This document shows positions 44,100-53,479 of a stretch of DNA of 64,000 bases, piece after piece (position 1 is the first letter of the stretch; the number at the start of each line of letters is the position of its first letter). Source of the stretch: Bordetella genomosp. 11 (lineage in GTDB: Bacteria > Pseudomonadota > Gammaproteobacteria > Burkholderiales > Burkholderiaceae_B); contig NZ_NEVS01000001.1 of assembly GCF_002261215.1 (NCBI RefSeq), forward strand, positions 372,001 to 436,000, in the 5' to 3' direction. The notes under the pieces were generated by a model. The model made no database searches. It worked only from the letters and a program-made list of their open reading frames with translations, and had not been told where the DNA came from. The position numbers and the translations under genes are program-made.

Positions 44100-46744
44100 A
44101 ACTCACCCATATCCGCATCGAGCAATTCAAGCAATTCCGCGACGCCATCGAAATCGGCGACCTGCAGGAAGGCATCAATCTTTTCTCCGGTCCCAACGAA
44201 GCCGGGAAAAGCACGATCGTCGCGGCGATCCGCGCCGCGTTCTTCGAGCGGTTCCGATCCAGCGCGGCGGAAGAATTCCGTCCCTGGGACGATCCTTCCG
44301 CTTCGCCCGCCGTCACCATCGCCTTCGAGCACGATGGCCAGCAGTACCAACTGATGAAGCGCTTTCTCGCGCGCAAGCGCTGCGAACTGCGGATGGGGTC
44401 GCGCGTACTCGATGGCGCGGAGGCCGAGGAAGCGCTGGCCGCGCTGCTCGGCTTCCAGCATGCCGGCAAAGGCGCCAGCAAGGCCGAACACTGGGGCATC
44501 CCCGGGTTGTTGTGGATACAGCAGGGCAGCGGGCAGGACATCCGCGAGTCCGTGGCGCACGCCACGGGCCATTTGCGCACGGCACTCGATGCGTCGATCG
44601 GCGAGGTCGCCAGCACGCAGGGTGACGACGTCATCGCCGAAGTCCAGGCCGCGCGGGATGCCTTGCTGACGCCTTCCGCGGGCAAGCCCAAGGGCATCTA
44701 TGCCGCGGCACTGGAGAAATCGGCCGAGCTGCAATCCGTCCTGGCCGGGCTGCAGGCCGAAATCGCCGAATACCGCCACAAGGTAGATCAGTTGGCGACG
44801 CTGCGCCGCGACCATCAGCACGATGCCGCGGAGCAACCCTGGGCGGCGTTTCGCGCGCAAGAGCAAGCCGCCGCCGATACGCTGCGGGAAATCCAGGGTT
44901 TGCAGGACGCGCTGGGGATGGAAAAGACCCAGGCGGGGCGCTGGGAAAGCAGCGCGGAGCTGGCGCGTAGCCGGCTGGAGGCCTTCGCCGCGGAAGAACG
45001 GGCCGTGCTCGCGCGCCAGGAGGCCCTCGATCGCGCGGCGGCCACGCATGCGGCCGCGGTCGCCCAGGTCGATCCATGGCGCCGCCAGCTCGAACAGGCA
45101 GAGGCTGCCCTGTCCGTCGCCCGGCAACGGCTTCAGGGCGCGCGGCAAGTGGATGCGCGGCGGCAACTGGCGCGCGAGCGCGGCAGCACCCAAGCCAGGG
45201 CGGACGCCGCCAAACAGGCCGTCATGCAGGCGGAAGCGGAACAGGCGCGCCTGATCGAGCATCGCCGGCAGGCATCGGCCTGCCGTGTCGACGAGGACAC
45301 CGTGCGGCGCCTGCGCGAAGCCGATCTGGCCCTGCGCGAACTGGAGCTTCGCCGCGCCGGCGTGGCGACCAGGCTGCGCTACCGGCTGGCCGGCGCGGCG
45401 CGGATCGATGTGGGCGGCGAAGCGGTGGACGGGGAGGGCGAACGCCAATTGATCGCGCCAACGATCCTGGGCTTGCCGGGACTGGGCCAATTGGAAATCA
45501 TCCCTGGCGGCGCCGACCTGGCTGCCCTTAGGCGCGAACAGGATCAATGGACCGCGCGGCGGCAGGATCTGCTGCAGGGGGCGGGTATCGCCAGCCTGGA
45601 AGACGCCGAGGCGCGTCTTCGGGCGCATGCCGGCCATCTGGCCGAAGCCCGCAATGCGGAAGCCACGCTGAAGGGGCTGGCACCGCGTGGCATCGAGGCG
45701 CTGCGGGCCGAATTGGCCGATGCCCTGGCGCGCATCGCCGACATGGATGCCGATCTTGCCCGCGACCCTGCCCGCGAGGATGGGGCGGTAGAAGAGGTTT
45801 CCGTGGCGCAAGCGGAAGCGGCGGCCGCGGCGGCGGAGGATGCCCTGCGGCAAGCCACGGCGGGATTGCATGCGGCGCAAGTGGCCGAAGGCCAGGCGAA
45901 GGCACGGGTCGAAGCCGCGCAGCGCGAGCGGGACATCGCCCACGCGGCGCTGGAAACCGAGGGACGTGCCGCCCGGCAGGCCGAGGCGGAACGCGAGCTG
46001 GCGCATGCCAGCGCGCAGCGCCATGCCGCCCTGTCCAGGGCCGACGCACTGGAACGCCAGGTGGCGCAGTCGCGGCCGGACATCCTTCGACAGGATATCG
46101 AGCGTTATCGCCGTAGCGCCGAGCAACACGAAAAGCGCCACACCGAGCGGCGCGATGCCTTGTTCCGCCTGGAGGCCGAACTGCAGGTGGCCGGCGCGCA
46201 AGGCCTGGACGAACGTGTCGCGGAGGTCGCGCGCGATCTGGCGCAGGCGCAGCGGCAGGCACAGGAATTGGGGCAGCGGGCACGCGCCCTCGACTATCTG
46301 CTGGTGTTGCTGCGCGATAAGCGCGATGCGCTGACACAACGCCTGCAGGCGCCATTGCGGCGCGGCCTGCAACATTATGTCGACCTGCTGTTTCCGCAGG
46401 CGCGCATCGATATCGACGAAAACCTGATGCCCGGTGCGCTGACGCGTACCGGGCATCGGGGGCCGGAGAGCAGCGCCTTCGATGCGCTGAGCTTCGGAGC
46501 GCGTGAACAGATGGGTGTCATCGCCCGGCTGGCCTATGCCGACCTGTTGCGTGAAGCAGGCCGGCCCACGCTTATCATTCTGGACGATGCCCTGGTTCAT
46601 AGCGACGACGACCGCCTCGCCCAGATGAAGCGGGCTCTTTTCGATGCGGGCACCCGCCACCAGATCCTGTTGTTTACCTGCCACCCCGCGGACTGGCGCG
46701 ATATCGGCGTCGCGCCACGGCCGCTGGGGGGCAGCGCCGCATGA
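44096..46744 (+). CDS. SbcC/YhaN-like ATPase of the DNA repair nuclease pair
   Basis: An 882-residue SMC/Rad50-like ATPase. The Walker A loop GPNEAGKST is at residues 32-40, and the C-terminal FGAREQMGVIARLAYADLL (signature-like) and PTLIILDDALVHSD (Walker B) close the ATPase. Between them, about residues 190-730 are charged heptad-like coiled coil. No CxxC zinc hook is visible in the middle, unlike Rad50 and E. coli SbcC. It starts with a TTG overlapping the stop of the nuclease gene, so the two proteins are made in concert. It resembles YhaN-type partners of YhaO. Confidence 0.9.
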   Translation: MKLTHIRIEQFKQFRDAIEIGDLQEGINLFSGPNEAGKSTIVAAIRAAFFERFRSSAAEEFRPWDDPSASPAVTIAFEHDGQQYQLMKRFLARKRCELRMGSRVLDGAEAEEALAALLGFQHAGKGASKAEHWGIPGLLWIQQGSGQDIRESVAHATGHLRTALDASIGEVASTQGDDVIAEVQAARDALLTPSAGKPKGIYAAALEKSAELQSVLAGLQAEIAEYRHKVDQLATLRRDHQHDAAEQPWAAFRAQEQAAADTLREIQGLQDALGMEKTQAGRWESSAELARSRLEAFAAEERAVLARQEALDRAAATHAAAVAQVDPWRRQLEQAEAALSVARQRLQGARQVDARRQLARERGSTQARADAAKQAVMQAEAEQARLIEHRRQASACRVDEDTVRRLREADLALRELELRRAGVATRLRYRLAGAARIDVGGEAVDGEGERQLIAPTILGLPGLGQLEIIPGGADLAALRREQDQWTARRQDLLQGAGIASLEDAEARLRAHAGHLAEARNAEATLKGLAPRGIEALRAELADALARIADMDADLARDPAREDGAVEEVSVAQAEAAAAAAEDALRQATAGLHAAQVAEGQAKARVEAAQRERDIAHAALETEGRAARQAEAERELAHASAQRHAALSRADALERQVAQSRPDILRQDIERYRRSAEQHEKRHTERRDALFRLEAELQVAGAQGLDERVAEVARDLAQAQRQAQELGQRARALDYLLVLLRDKRDALTQRLQAPLRRGLQHYVDLLFPQARIDIDENLMPGALTRTGHRGPESSAFDALSFGAREQMGVIARLAYADLLREAGRPTLIILDDALVHSDDDRLAQMKRALFDAGTRHQILLFTCHPADWRDIGVAPRPLGGSAA

Positions 46745-47071
46745 CGCCAAAAGAGGGACGTCTCCGTCATACGGCGGGGTGGGATCGTATGAAGTTACTT
46801 ATGCACGCCTTGGCGTTACGGGAAGCCGTCCGGGTTCGCGGTAAACTGCCCCTCATCCCGATATATCGGGGCCGGCTGGTCGGCGCGGTCGTGTGCGGGT
46901 TTCCACTAACCCGTGTCCTCTTCGCGTGGGGCGGGGACTGCGTGTAATGTCGTTGTGTCGCGAGAAGGCGACATAAAGCGATTTGAAAAGTCACAACCAG
47001 TAACACTAATCCAGGCAAACTCCTAAAATCATTCATGACGGAACTACGGCTCCCTTTGGAATAGTAGGACT
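46745..47071. promoter_or_regulatory. intergenic region with inverted repeat and promoter before the GT9 gene
   Basis: These 327 bases have no convincing gene. TGTCGC-GAGAAG-GCGACA (46956-46973) is a perfect 6-bp inverted repeat. Ten bases after it TTGAAA (46983-46988) and ACTAAT (47005-47010), 16 bases apart, could be -35 and -10 of the glycosyltransferase gene. The stretch from about 46950 to 47065 is AT-rich against its surroundings. The repeat could be an operator or a hairpin that stops read-through from the sbcC-like gene. Confidence 0.45.
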
Positions 47072-48049
47072 ATGCCCAAACCCTCCGGCGATATGCCCCC
47101 GTACGACAAGGCTCGAGCGCTAAGCGGCTTGCGCGGAGCCGGTCGCGTCGCGCTGCTGATGGCGCCACGGCTCGGCGACACGCTGCTCATGATGACGCTG
47201 GCGCAGAACCTGGTGCTGCATGGCAGGCAGGTGACGGTTTTCGGAGACTACGTTTACGCGTTGCGGGAATGGTTTCCGACCATGGATGTACGCCCGTCGC
47301 TGCCGCAGGCGCAGGCGCGGGAAACCCTGGCGGCCTACGATTGCGTCGGGCAGATGCATATCGGCTGGCCCTACACGCTGCATGACTGTCACGACCGCTA
47401 TTTCTACTACGACGCCCATGTCGTCGTGACCGGCCGCGGCTTCGTCAAATTGTTCCAAATCCGCGATTTCTGTCGCGATGAGCTCGGCATGCACGGGGCT
47501 ACGACGCATAACGCCTTGCAGCCTCTGGATCGGCACGCTCATCGATCCAGCCCCGGGCGCATCGTCCTGCATCCCACCTCCACCGAAGCGCTGCGCTGCT
47601 GGGCCCCCCACCACTTCGAAGCGCTGGGGGTGCGTCTGCTGAAAGACGGCTACGAACCCAATTTCGTGGTGGCGCCCCATGAGCGGTCCGACTGGCTGTT
47701 CCTGCGGGAAGCAGGCCTGAAGGTGCCGGAACTGGCGTCCTTGTCCGAAGTCGCGTCGCTGATCCATGCCTCCGGCTGGTTCATCGGCAACGAATCCGGC
47801 CTGGGACACCTGGCTTCCAACCTCGGTGTGCCCACGCTGTCGGTTACCGGCCGTCCCACGCGCACCAAGGCGTGGCGACCTGCCTGGGCGACCTCGCGGA
47901 TCGTCTATCCGGCCTATATACCCGGGGGACGCTGGCGCGACCGTCTCTGGCGGCACTGGCTGTCTCCTCGTAGCGTCATGTGGGCGTTCCGCCGCTTGCA
48001 GCAGGACGACCGCCGGAATCCCGTCGCGCCTCCGTGGAACGCGGCGTGA
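47072..48049 (+). CDS. glycosyltransferase family 9 protein (heptosyltransferase-like)
   Basis: A 325-residue GT9-type protein. RVALLMAPRLGDTLLMMTLAQNL is the N-terminal acceptor-side motif, and FIGNESGLGHLASNLGVPTLSV is the nucleotide-sugar-binding signature of ADP-heptose:LPS heptosyltransferases. HPTSTEALRCWAPHHFEAL stands in the usual middle position. It should add a sugar to the LPS core or to another cell-surface glycan. Its neighbour is an O-antigen ligase-like gene on the same strand. The donor sugar need not be heptose. Confidence 0.87.
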   Translation: MPKPSGDMPPYDKARALSGLRGAGRVALLMAPRLGDTLLMMTLAQNLVLHGRQVTVFGDYVYALREWFPTMDVRPSLPQAQARETLAAYDCVGQMHIGWPYTLHDCHDRYFYYDAHVVVTGRGFVKLFQIRDFCRDELGMHGATTHNALQPLDRHAHRSSPGRIVLHPTSTEALRCWAPHHFEALGVRLLKDGYEPNFVVAPHERSDWLFLREAGLKVPELASLSEVASLIHASGWFIGNESGLGHLASNLGVPTLSVTGRPTRTKAWRPAWATSRIVYPAYIPGGRWRDRLWRHWLSPRSVMWAFRRLQQDDRRNPVAPPWNAA

Positions 48050-48173
48050 CGCTGCCGTCTGGACGCTTGATCCCTTCCATCGCAAGTGGCAAGCTTGCGT
48101 CGCACTATCGAAGCAGCCCAAACCATGCATGGGATGTATGAATCGGTACTGCCCCATTCTTTGATTTGAGCTT

Positions 48174-49466
48174 ATGCCTTCGCTATATTTCCGCCTGGCG
48201 GCGATACTCGCCCTGTTAGTCCCCGCATGTGCCTTGACCAGCGCCGCCGCCGGGCCGGCGCTGCTCTACGTGACGGGCCTGCTTGCCATCGTCGCGGTCG
48301 TCCATAACAGCGTGCGCGGTTTCGAGCCCGCGAATTGGCGTTCATTGGCGCCTGTCATTGTGGCCCTGTGCGCACCCCTGGCTTCGGTGCTGTTGACCGC
48401 GGTACTCGTGCCGGGCGCCTGGAGCGCTTCCGAATTCGAGAAGTTCTTCCGCTTCGCGCTGGCCTGTCCGATCTGCTGGCTGCTGCTGCGGGCGCCGCCG
48501 CGGTGGCTGCAGCAGGTCCAATGGAGCTTGCTGTTCAGCGCCTTCGCCGGCTCCATCATGCTGATCGTCATCATGCACACCGCCGCCCTGGGGCGGGGTG
48601 CCGTCAGCGACTTCGGCGGCCGGTACAACGCCGTCGCCTTCGCCGACCTGACGCTATTCTTCGGGTTCGCTTCGCTGCTGACCTTGCCATGGACCTTAAG
48701 CCGGTGGCCGCGCCTCGAGCGCTGGCTGAAAATCCTCGCGGCGGTGCTCGCGTTGTACGCCACGCTGCTCTCGCAAACCCGCAGCAGCTGGATGCTCCTG
48801 CCGGTGTTCGGCCTTGTCGTGCTGTTGTCCCGCGCGCACTGGTCGCGCAGGACCAAGGCCTTGTTCGTTGCCGGCCTCATCGTCGTGCTGGCGGCCGGCT
48901 CGCTGGCCCTGTGGGACTCGCAGACCAGCCGCATGCAGCAAGTCGCCTCGGATGTCGAAGCCTATGTCCAGGACTCGGACAGGGATACCTCGGTCGGCAT
49001 ACGCATGCAGCTGTGGCACGCGTCGTGGCTGATGTTCCTGGATCATCCCGTGATCGGTACGGGTGCACGCCATTTCCGGCAGAACCTGGCGCAACTGCGC
49101 GATCGCGGAATTGTTACGCCTCTGGTCGCCAGCGATTACGGCGAGCCCCACAACGACCTGATCGCGGCCATGGCCGGTTATGGCGCCGTGGGCCTGATTG
49201 CCATGCTTTGCCTCTATCTGCTGCCGGCGGTCGCCTTTTATCGCCGGCTGTTTTCCCCCGATCCGGTCATCCATGTGGGCGCGCAAATCGGTTTGCTGTT
49301 CTGTCTGGGCTACACAGCCTTCAGTCTGACTGAGATGATGTTCCGGAACATGCGCAGCGTGCCCATCTACGCGGTGACGATGGTGGTGCTGTACGCCTTG
49401 ACCTCGCCGCGCCCGGCGCGGGCCGTCAGCGCCCGGCCGGATGTCGCGGTGCAGACTGGATCCTGA
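48174..49466 (+). CDS. O-antigen ligase/polymerase family membrane protein (WaaL/Wzy-like)
   Basis: A 430-residue protein with about 11 hydrophobic segments and one large periplasmic loop. LLSQTRSSWMLLPVFGLVVLLS and the loop-end GEPHNDLIAAMAGYGAVGLIAML match the Wzy_C/WaaL pattern, with the conserved Arg and His. It is likely to transfer undecaprenyl-linked glycan to lipid A-core at the periplasmic face, or to polymerise it. With the GT9 gene it forms a small LPS-assembly group. Ligase and polymerase cannot be told apart from sequence. Confidence 0.85.
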   Translation: MPSLYFRLAAILALLVPACALTSAAAGPALLYVTGLLAIVAVVHNSVRGFEPANWRSLAPVIVALCAPLASVLLTAVLVPGAWSASEFEKFFRFALACPICWLLLRAPPRWLQQVQWSLLFSAFAGSIMLIVIMHTAALGRGAVSDFGGRYNAVAFADLTLFFGFASLLTLPWTLSRWPRLERWLKILAAVLALYATLLSQTRSSWMLLPVFGLVVLLSRAHWSRRTKALFVAGLIVVLAAGSLALWDSQTSRMQQVASDVEAYVQDSDRDTSVGIRMQLWHASWLMFLDHPVIGTGARHFRQNLAQLRDRGIVTPLVASDYGEPHNDLIAAMAGYGAVGLIAMLCLYLLPAVAFYRRLFSPDPVIHVGAQIGLLFCLGYTAFSLTEMMFRNMRSVPIYAVTMVVLYALTSPRPARAVSARPDVAVQTGS

Positions 49467-49671
49467 CGGTTCTCGCAGGCCCCGGATACCGCAGGGGCTT
49501 CCAGTTTCGTCCGATTCTTTCTCGAAAAGGGAACAGTGGCGTAACGATTCTGCAAACTTGCCCAAGGTTTTCCGTAGCGGATGCGGTCACGCCGTGTGAC
49601 ATGCACGCCTGCTCCGCACGCCACGGTGCCGATCGGCGCGCTTTCCGCGCGCCTTACCTGTCGGAGACGCT

Positions 49672-50718
49672 ATGGGCAAGTTCACTGAAGAACAACTGCA
49701 GCTCGCGAGTTCGCTCGCCCTGGAGCGCAGTTTCGTGCTTGGAAATACGTACCTCACGGATAAGGATGCCGCTTTCGCCGGCGGCGGATTCGTCGAAGGC
49801 TTGGGCAGCGAGGACGCCGACGTCGACATCTATGCCATTCGCGAGTCCCACCTGACCATGACCCAGGTCGATGCCGGACGCTACGCGCGAATCGTGGGCC
49901 GTGGCGGGGCGCGCCTTACCGCGCGTGACCGCGAGGCGGAGATCTGCCGGATCTATACCCTGGTTCCCGGCACCTCCATCAAGCTAGGCGTCCATTACCG
50001 CACGTGGGACGAACTGAACGGCCTTACCATCGCCATTCACCTGCTGCATGAGGCAGGGCATCGCAATCCGCTGGCGCCGGTCGAACCGCTGCCCTTGCGG
50101 GATCTGCTATTTCTGCATCGCCTCTATACCTCGCACGATATCCAGGGTGCGGACCGCCTCGCGCGCGTACGGCAGGAAATCGGCCGCCACCGGTTCCTGC
50201 ATCTTCTCTATCGTCGCAAGGCCTGCAGCCCGTCCTTGCTGGGCAATCTGCTCCATGCGTGGGGGCAGGGCGCCTGGGGGCAATGCGCGGCGCTGGCGCA
50301 CGAAATGGCCATCGCGCACTTCCAGGCCTATACCCATTTGCTGGGCAATACGCATTACCACCCCGTGTGGATCCTGCCATATGCGCGGTATCGCGGCGTT
50401 CCGGAATCCATGGTGTCCAAGCTGGTGCGCATCATGGTCGACAAAGAGTCGTCCAGCGATGAGGAAAGCCGGCGTTTCGTGGGCGGCTGCCTGGATTTCG
50501 TCGACGAAGTGCTGGCGGCGATGGTCACACCGTTAAGTCGCATCAGCGGGCATAGCTGCCGCGAAGCCGCATGCGCCGCGCTGGAGATCCAGTTGGCGCG
50601 GCAGCCGCACGTCTGCCCGGAATGGGAAGCCGTCTACTACCGCAAGGTGTACGGCATGAATGGCATCATGATGCGCGAGTGGCTGGAACGCTACGGCGAT
50701 GCCATTCGCGTGCAGTAG
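49672..50718 (+). CDS. predicted nucleotidyltransferase-fold protein, 348 residues
   Basis: The N-terminal region GGFVEGLGSEDADVDIYAI (residues 38-56) fits the DNA-polymerase-beta-type nucleotidyltransferase motif, with Asp50 and Asp52 as the metal pair. The third expected acidic residue, on a later strand near SIKLGVHYRTWDEL, is not obvious. The rest (about 115-345) is helical with many His, Arg and Cys and no domain I recognise. The ATG at 49672 has CGGAGA before it. It follows the O-antigen ligase gene after 205 bases. It could modify a sugar, a tRNA-like molecule or a protein, or be an inactive homologue. Confidence 0.6.
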   Translation: MGKFTEEQLQLASSLALERSFVLGNTYLTDKDAAFAGGGFVEGLGSEDADVDIYAIRESHLTMTQVDAGRYARIVGRGGARLTARDREAEICRIYTLVPGTSIKLGVHYRTWDELNGLTIAIHLLHEAGHRNPLAPVEPLPLRDLLFLHRLYTSHDIQGADRLARVRQEIGRHRFLHLLYRRKACSPSLLGNLLHAWGQGAWGQCAALAHEMAIAHFQAYTHLLGNTHYHPVWILPYARYRGVPESMVSKLVRIMVDKESSSDEESRRFVGGCLDFVDEVLAAMVTPLSRISGHSCREAACAALEIQLARQPHVCPEWEAVYYRKVYGMNGIMMREWLERYGDAIRVQ

Positions 50719-51129
50719 GGCGATCTCGTGGCAGGATCGCGCCATGGCTCACGGCGATTCACGCACGCCGGTTCCACAAAAGCATTCCCATGTTGTAGGC
50801 GCGCGCGCGGCCTGGGCGGTCCGCCGGTTCGGTAACGGCGGGCACATCCGTCCGGTAGGCTGCTTTCTCCATTGCCGCCGTGGCGCCTTGCGCGGCTTCG
50901 CAGCTCGACGTGCGCTTTGCCGATATGGCCTCGGCGATGCGCCGGTGCAGCTCCGCCGTGGTGTTCCCGGGCCTTGTCTCGACCATCACGCGCATGAATA
51001 TCCCATATTGAATTGTTCGTGCAATTGCATGGGGTGGTTCGTAGCATGCCGGCCCTTGGCGTTCCGCGTTCCGTGGCGGTTCGTCGGGATTGCCGGCAGT
51101 GGCCAACAGGCCGGGCGCTGACTTTCGGA
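50719..51129. other. gap with one weak ORF candidate (50759-50995, minus strand)
   Basis: This 411-base gap between two convergent genes has no recognised gene. On the minus strand a 78-codon frame from an ATG at 50995 (MRVMVETRPGNTTAELHRRI...) has a weak GGGAT ribosome site. Its start looks structured, but the rest is low-complexity. The stretch 51000-51030 is AT-rich and would fit a promoter for that frame. It may be a gene remnant. Confidence 0.35.
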
Positions 51130-52047
51130 TCAGCGGACCGCGCGGCTGGCGCCGATGCACGGCGCGTGTGTGAAATCGATCGTCGAAGTCACCATCGCGC
51201 GCATGCTGGTCAGCAAAGCGCGCGTATCGCCGCGCCGCCACTGGAAGGCATATTGCAATGGCCGCAGCGGAGACCGCCCACCGATGCGGTGCAGGCTCAA
51301 GCGCTCCGGCCAGCCGGCTGGCAGGAAACCGACACCCACGCCGGCACCTATCATTCCGGCCACCGCGACCCAGCTATTGCAGACGATGCGCTGTTGCACC
51401 GCCGCCTGGTGCTCGAGCAGCCAGTCGTCCAGCAGGCGCGTGGTGCCCGCGTCCGCGGGTAGTGTCACGAGCGGATAACGGCGCAGCCATTCCGCGACCG
51501 TCGTCCTGCCCGGCCGGGCCGCCAGTGCACCGCCGGCGGCCCATTCGAAGCGGGCGCCGCCGACGGACTGCGATACCAGTTCGCTGCGCGGCGACAGGCC
51601 GGCGATGACGGCGAAGTCCAGCTCGCCATCGGCCAGGCGTTGTTCCAGTACTCCGCCGACGTTGACGTAGGGTTCCAGCTCCAGATCGGGATGTTCCTGC
51701 CTGACGCGCGCCACCAGGGCCGGCAGCCACGTCAGCGCGGACAGGTCGCCGACGCCGAAGCGGCAATGGCCCCGCAGCGCCGGTGTGTCGGCCGTATGCC
51801 GCTCGAAGGCGGCCGCCGCGTCCAGCACCTGCAAGGCGACGGGCAGCAGGCGGCGTCCCGTCTCTGTCAGGATGGCTTTCTGACCGCTGCGATCGAACAG
51901 GGGTTGCCCGACGGCGGATTCCAGCTCGCTCAGCCGTTTGGACAGCGCCGAGAGCGACAGGTGGATGCGTTCGGCGGCGGTGGCAAAGCTGGCGCAATGC
52001 GCCGCCCACCAGAATGCTTCCAGCTGTTTGACGGAAGGCAGGGCCAT
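51130..52047 (-). CDS. LysR-family regulator
   Basis: A 305-residue LysR protein. The winged helix is LPSVKQLEAFWWAAHCASFATAAERI with LSLSALSKRLSELESAVGQPLF, and the effector domain spans about 90-295. It is divergent from the alpha-hydroxy-acid oxidase gene, with 105 bases between, and these bases contain LysR-type palindromes. It most likely controls that oxidase in response to a hydroxy-acid. Its first 8 to 25 bases upstream carry one of the palindromes, which suggests autoregulation. Confidence 0.92.
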   Translation of the reverse strand: MALPSVKQLEAFWWAAHCASFATAAERIHLSLSALSKRLSELESAVGQPLFDRSGQKAILTETGRRLLPVALQVLDAAAAFERHTADTPALRGHCRFGVGDLSALTWLPALVARVRQEHPDLELEPYVNVGGVLEQRLADGELDFAVIAGLSPRSELVSQSVGGARFEWAAGGALAARPGRTTVAEWLRRYPLVTLPADAGTTRLLDDWLLEHQAAVQQRIVCNSWVAVAGMIGAGVGVGFLPAGWPERLSLHRIGGRSPLRPLQYAFQWRRGDTRALLTSMRAMVTSTIDFTHAPCIGASRAVR

Positions 52048-52055
52048 GGGATAGC

Positions 52056-52101
52056 TTCGAAAAAAGCGAAATAAGGAGTTCGAAATATATCGCTTTTAGC
52101 G
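52056..52101. promoter_or_regulatory. two palindromes in the LysR/hydroxy-acid oxidase control region
   Basis: TTCG-N7-CGAA at 52056-52070 contains the T-N11-A geometry of LysR sites. CGCT-TTT-AGCG at 52091-52101 is a second perfect inverted repeat. Both lie in the AT-rich centre of the 105-base divergent gap. They are the likely operators of the adjacent LysR protein. Confidence 0.5.
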
Positions 52102-52152
52102 TAAACGAGCCTGGCATAAAGTGGCTCCCGGTCTTCATCGCTTACGAACGCC

Positions 52153-53397
52153 ATGCCATCCGCTCTCGAATCCGCGCCCGCCAGCCCGCGCGCGGCGCTT
52201 TCCCCGCCTTGTCCCCGGCCGCCCGCCATCCTGGCCCGCATGCTGTCGCTGGGGGATTTCGAGCACGCCGCGCGTCGGCGCCTGCCGCGTCCCATCTTCG
52301 GCTACATCGCCGGGGCGGCGGAAGAAAATGCCTCGCGCGACGATAACCGCGCGGTATTCGACGAATACGCCTTCGTGACCCGGGTGCTGCGCGATGTGTC
52401 GCAGCGTTCGCAGGCGGTGGAACTGTTCGGCGAGCGGTACGCGACGTCTTTCGGGATCGCGCCCATGGGCATCGCGGCGCTGTCCACGTACCGCGGCGAT
52501 CTGGTGCTGGCGCGCGCGGCACGCGCGGCCGGCATCGCGGCGATCATGAGCGCAACGTCGCTGATACCGATGGAAGAGGTCGTCCAGGCTTGTCCGGGCA
52601 CCTGGTTCCAGGCCTATCTGCCGGGCGACCAGGCGCGCATCGACGCGCTCGTCGAGCGCGTGGCCCGTGCCGGTTTCACTACCCTGGTGGTGACGGTGGA
52701 TATTCCCATCTCGGCCAACCGGGAGAACAATGTGCGCACCGGCTTCTCCACCCCATTGCGGCCCAGCCTGCGCCTGGCCTGGGACGGCCTGGTTCGCCCA
52801 CGCTGGTTGTTGAAGACCGTCCTGCCCACGCTGGCGCGGCACGGTATGCCGCATTTCGAAAATTCCTTCGCCACGCGCGGCGCCCCCATCCTTTCGTCCA
52901 ATGTCCTGAGGGACTTTTCCGCTCGCGATAACCTGAGCTGGGATCACTTGGCCGCGATCCGGCGCCGCTGGCAAGGGCCGCTGGTGGTCAAAGGCATTCT
53001 CAGCGTGGAGGACGCGCGCATCGCGCGACAGATCGGCGCGGATGGCGTGATTCTTTCGAATCACGGCGGCCGGCAGCTCGACGGCGCGACCTCGCCGATG
53101 CGCGTGCTGGCGCGGGTGGTGGACACGCTTGGACCCGCTTACCCCGTCATGATCGATGGCGGTTTCCGGCGGGGCTCCGACGTGTTGAAAGCGCTGGCGC
53201 TGGGCGCGCGCATGGCTTTCGTGGGCAGGCCCTTCAACTACGCGGCCGCGGTAGCGGGCGAAGCCGGCGTGCGGCATGCCATCGACCTGTTGCGCGCGGA
53301 GATCGACCGGGACATGGTCATGCTGGGCGTGAAGGCATGGGCGGAGCTGGGCCGTGACGCCTTGCTCCACAAAGCCGCATGCCGCTTTCAGGCGTGA
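52153..53397 (+). CDS. FMN-dependent alpha-hydroxy-acid oxidase/dehydrogenase (LldD-like)
   Basis: A 414-residue TIM-barrel flavoprotein of the L-lactate dehydrogenase/glycolate oxidase/mandelate dehydrogenase family. It shows RRRLPRPIFGYIAGAAEE at the N-terminal side, FGIAPMGIAALSTYRGD, VTVDIPISANRENN and the active-site SNHGGRQLDGA with the catalytic His and Arg. IDGGFRRGSDVLKALALGA is the phosphate-binding end of the barrel. It oxidises an L-2-hydroxy acid to the 2-oxo acid. It is controlled probably by the divergent LysR gene. The exact acid is unknown. Confidence 0.92.
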   Translation: MPSALESAPASPRAALSPPCPRPPAILARMLSLGDFEHAARRRLPRPIFGYIAGAAEENASRDDNRAVFDEYAFVTRVLRDVSQRSQAVELFGERYATSFGIAPMGIAALSTYRGDLVLARAARAAGIAAIMSATSLIPMEEVVQACPGTWFQAYLPGDQARIDALVERVARAGFTTLVVTVDIPISANRENNVRTGFSTPLRPSLRLAWDGLVRPRWLLKTVLPTLARHGMPHFENSFATRGAPILSSNVLRDFSARDNLSWDHLAAIRRRWQGPLVVKGILSVEDARIARQIGADGVILSNHGGRQLDGATSPMRVLARVVDTLGPAYPVMIDGGFRRGSDVLKALALGARMAFVGRPFNYAAAVAGEAGVRHAIDLLRAEIDRDMVMLGVKAWAELGRDALLHKAACRFQA

Positions 53398-53479
53398 TCG
53401 CCGGGCCCGGGCGGCAGCCGGAGCATCCATGCAGCGCATTGCATAGGGACGCCTCGCCGCCGTCCGGCCCGGAGATACC

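Noticed and set aside
43904..46750. A 948-codon open frame on the minus strand
   Set aside because: It is antisense to the SbcC-like ATPase with Walker A and B motifs; the minus product is low-complexity.
46741..46947. A 68-codon frame overlapping the end of the SbcC-like gene
   Set aside because: Its start overlap looks operon-like, but it has no good ribosome site and no domain, and it runs into an AT-rich promoter-like stretch.
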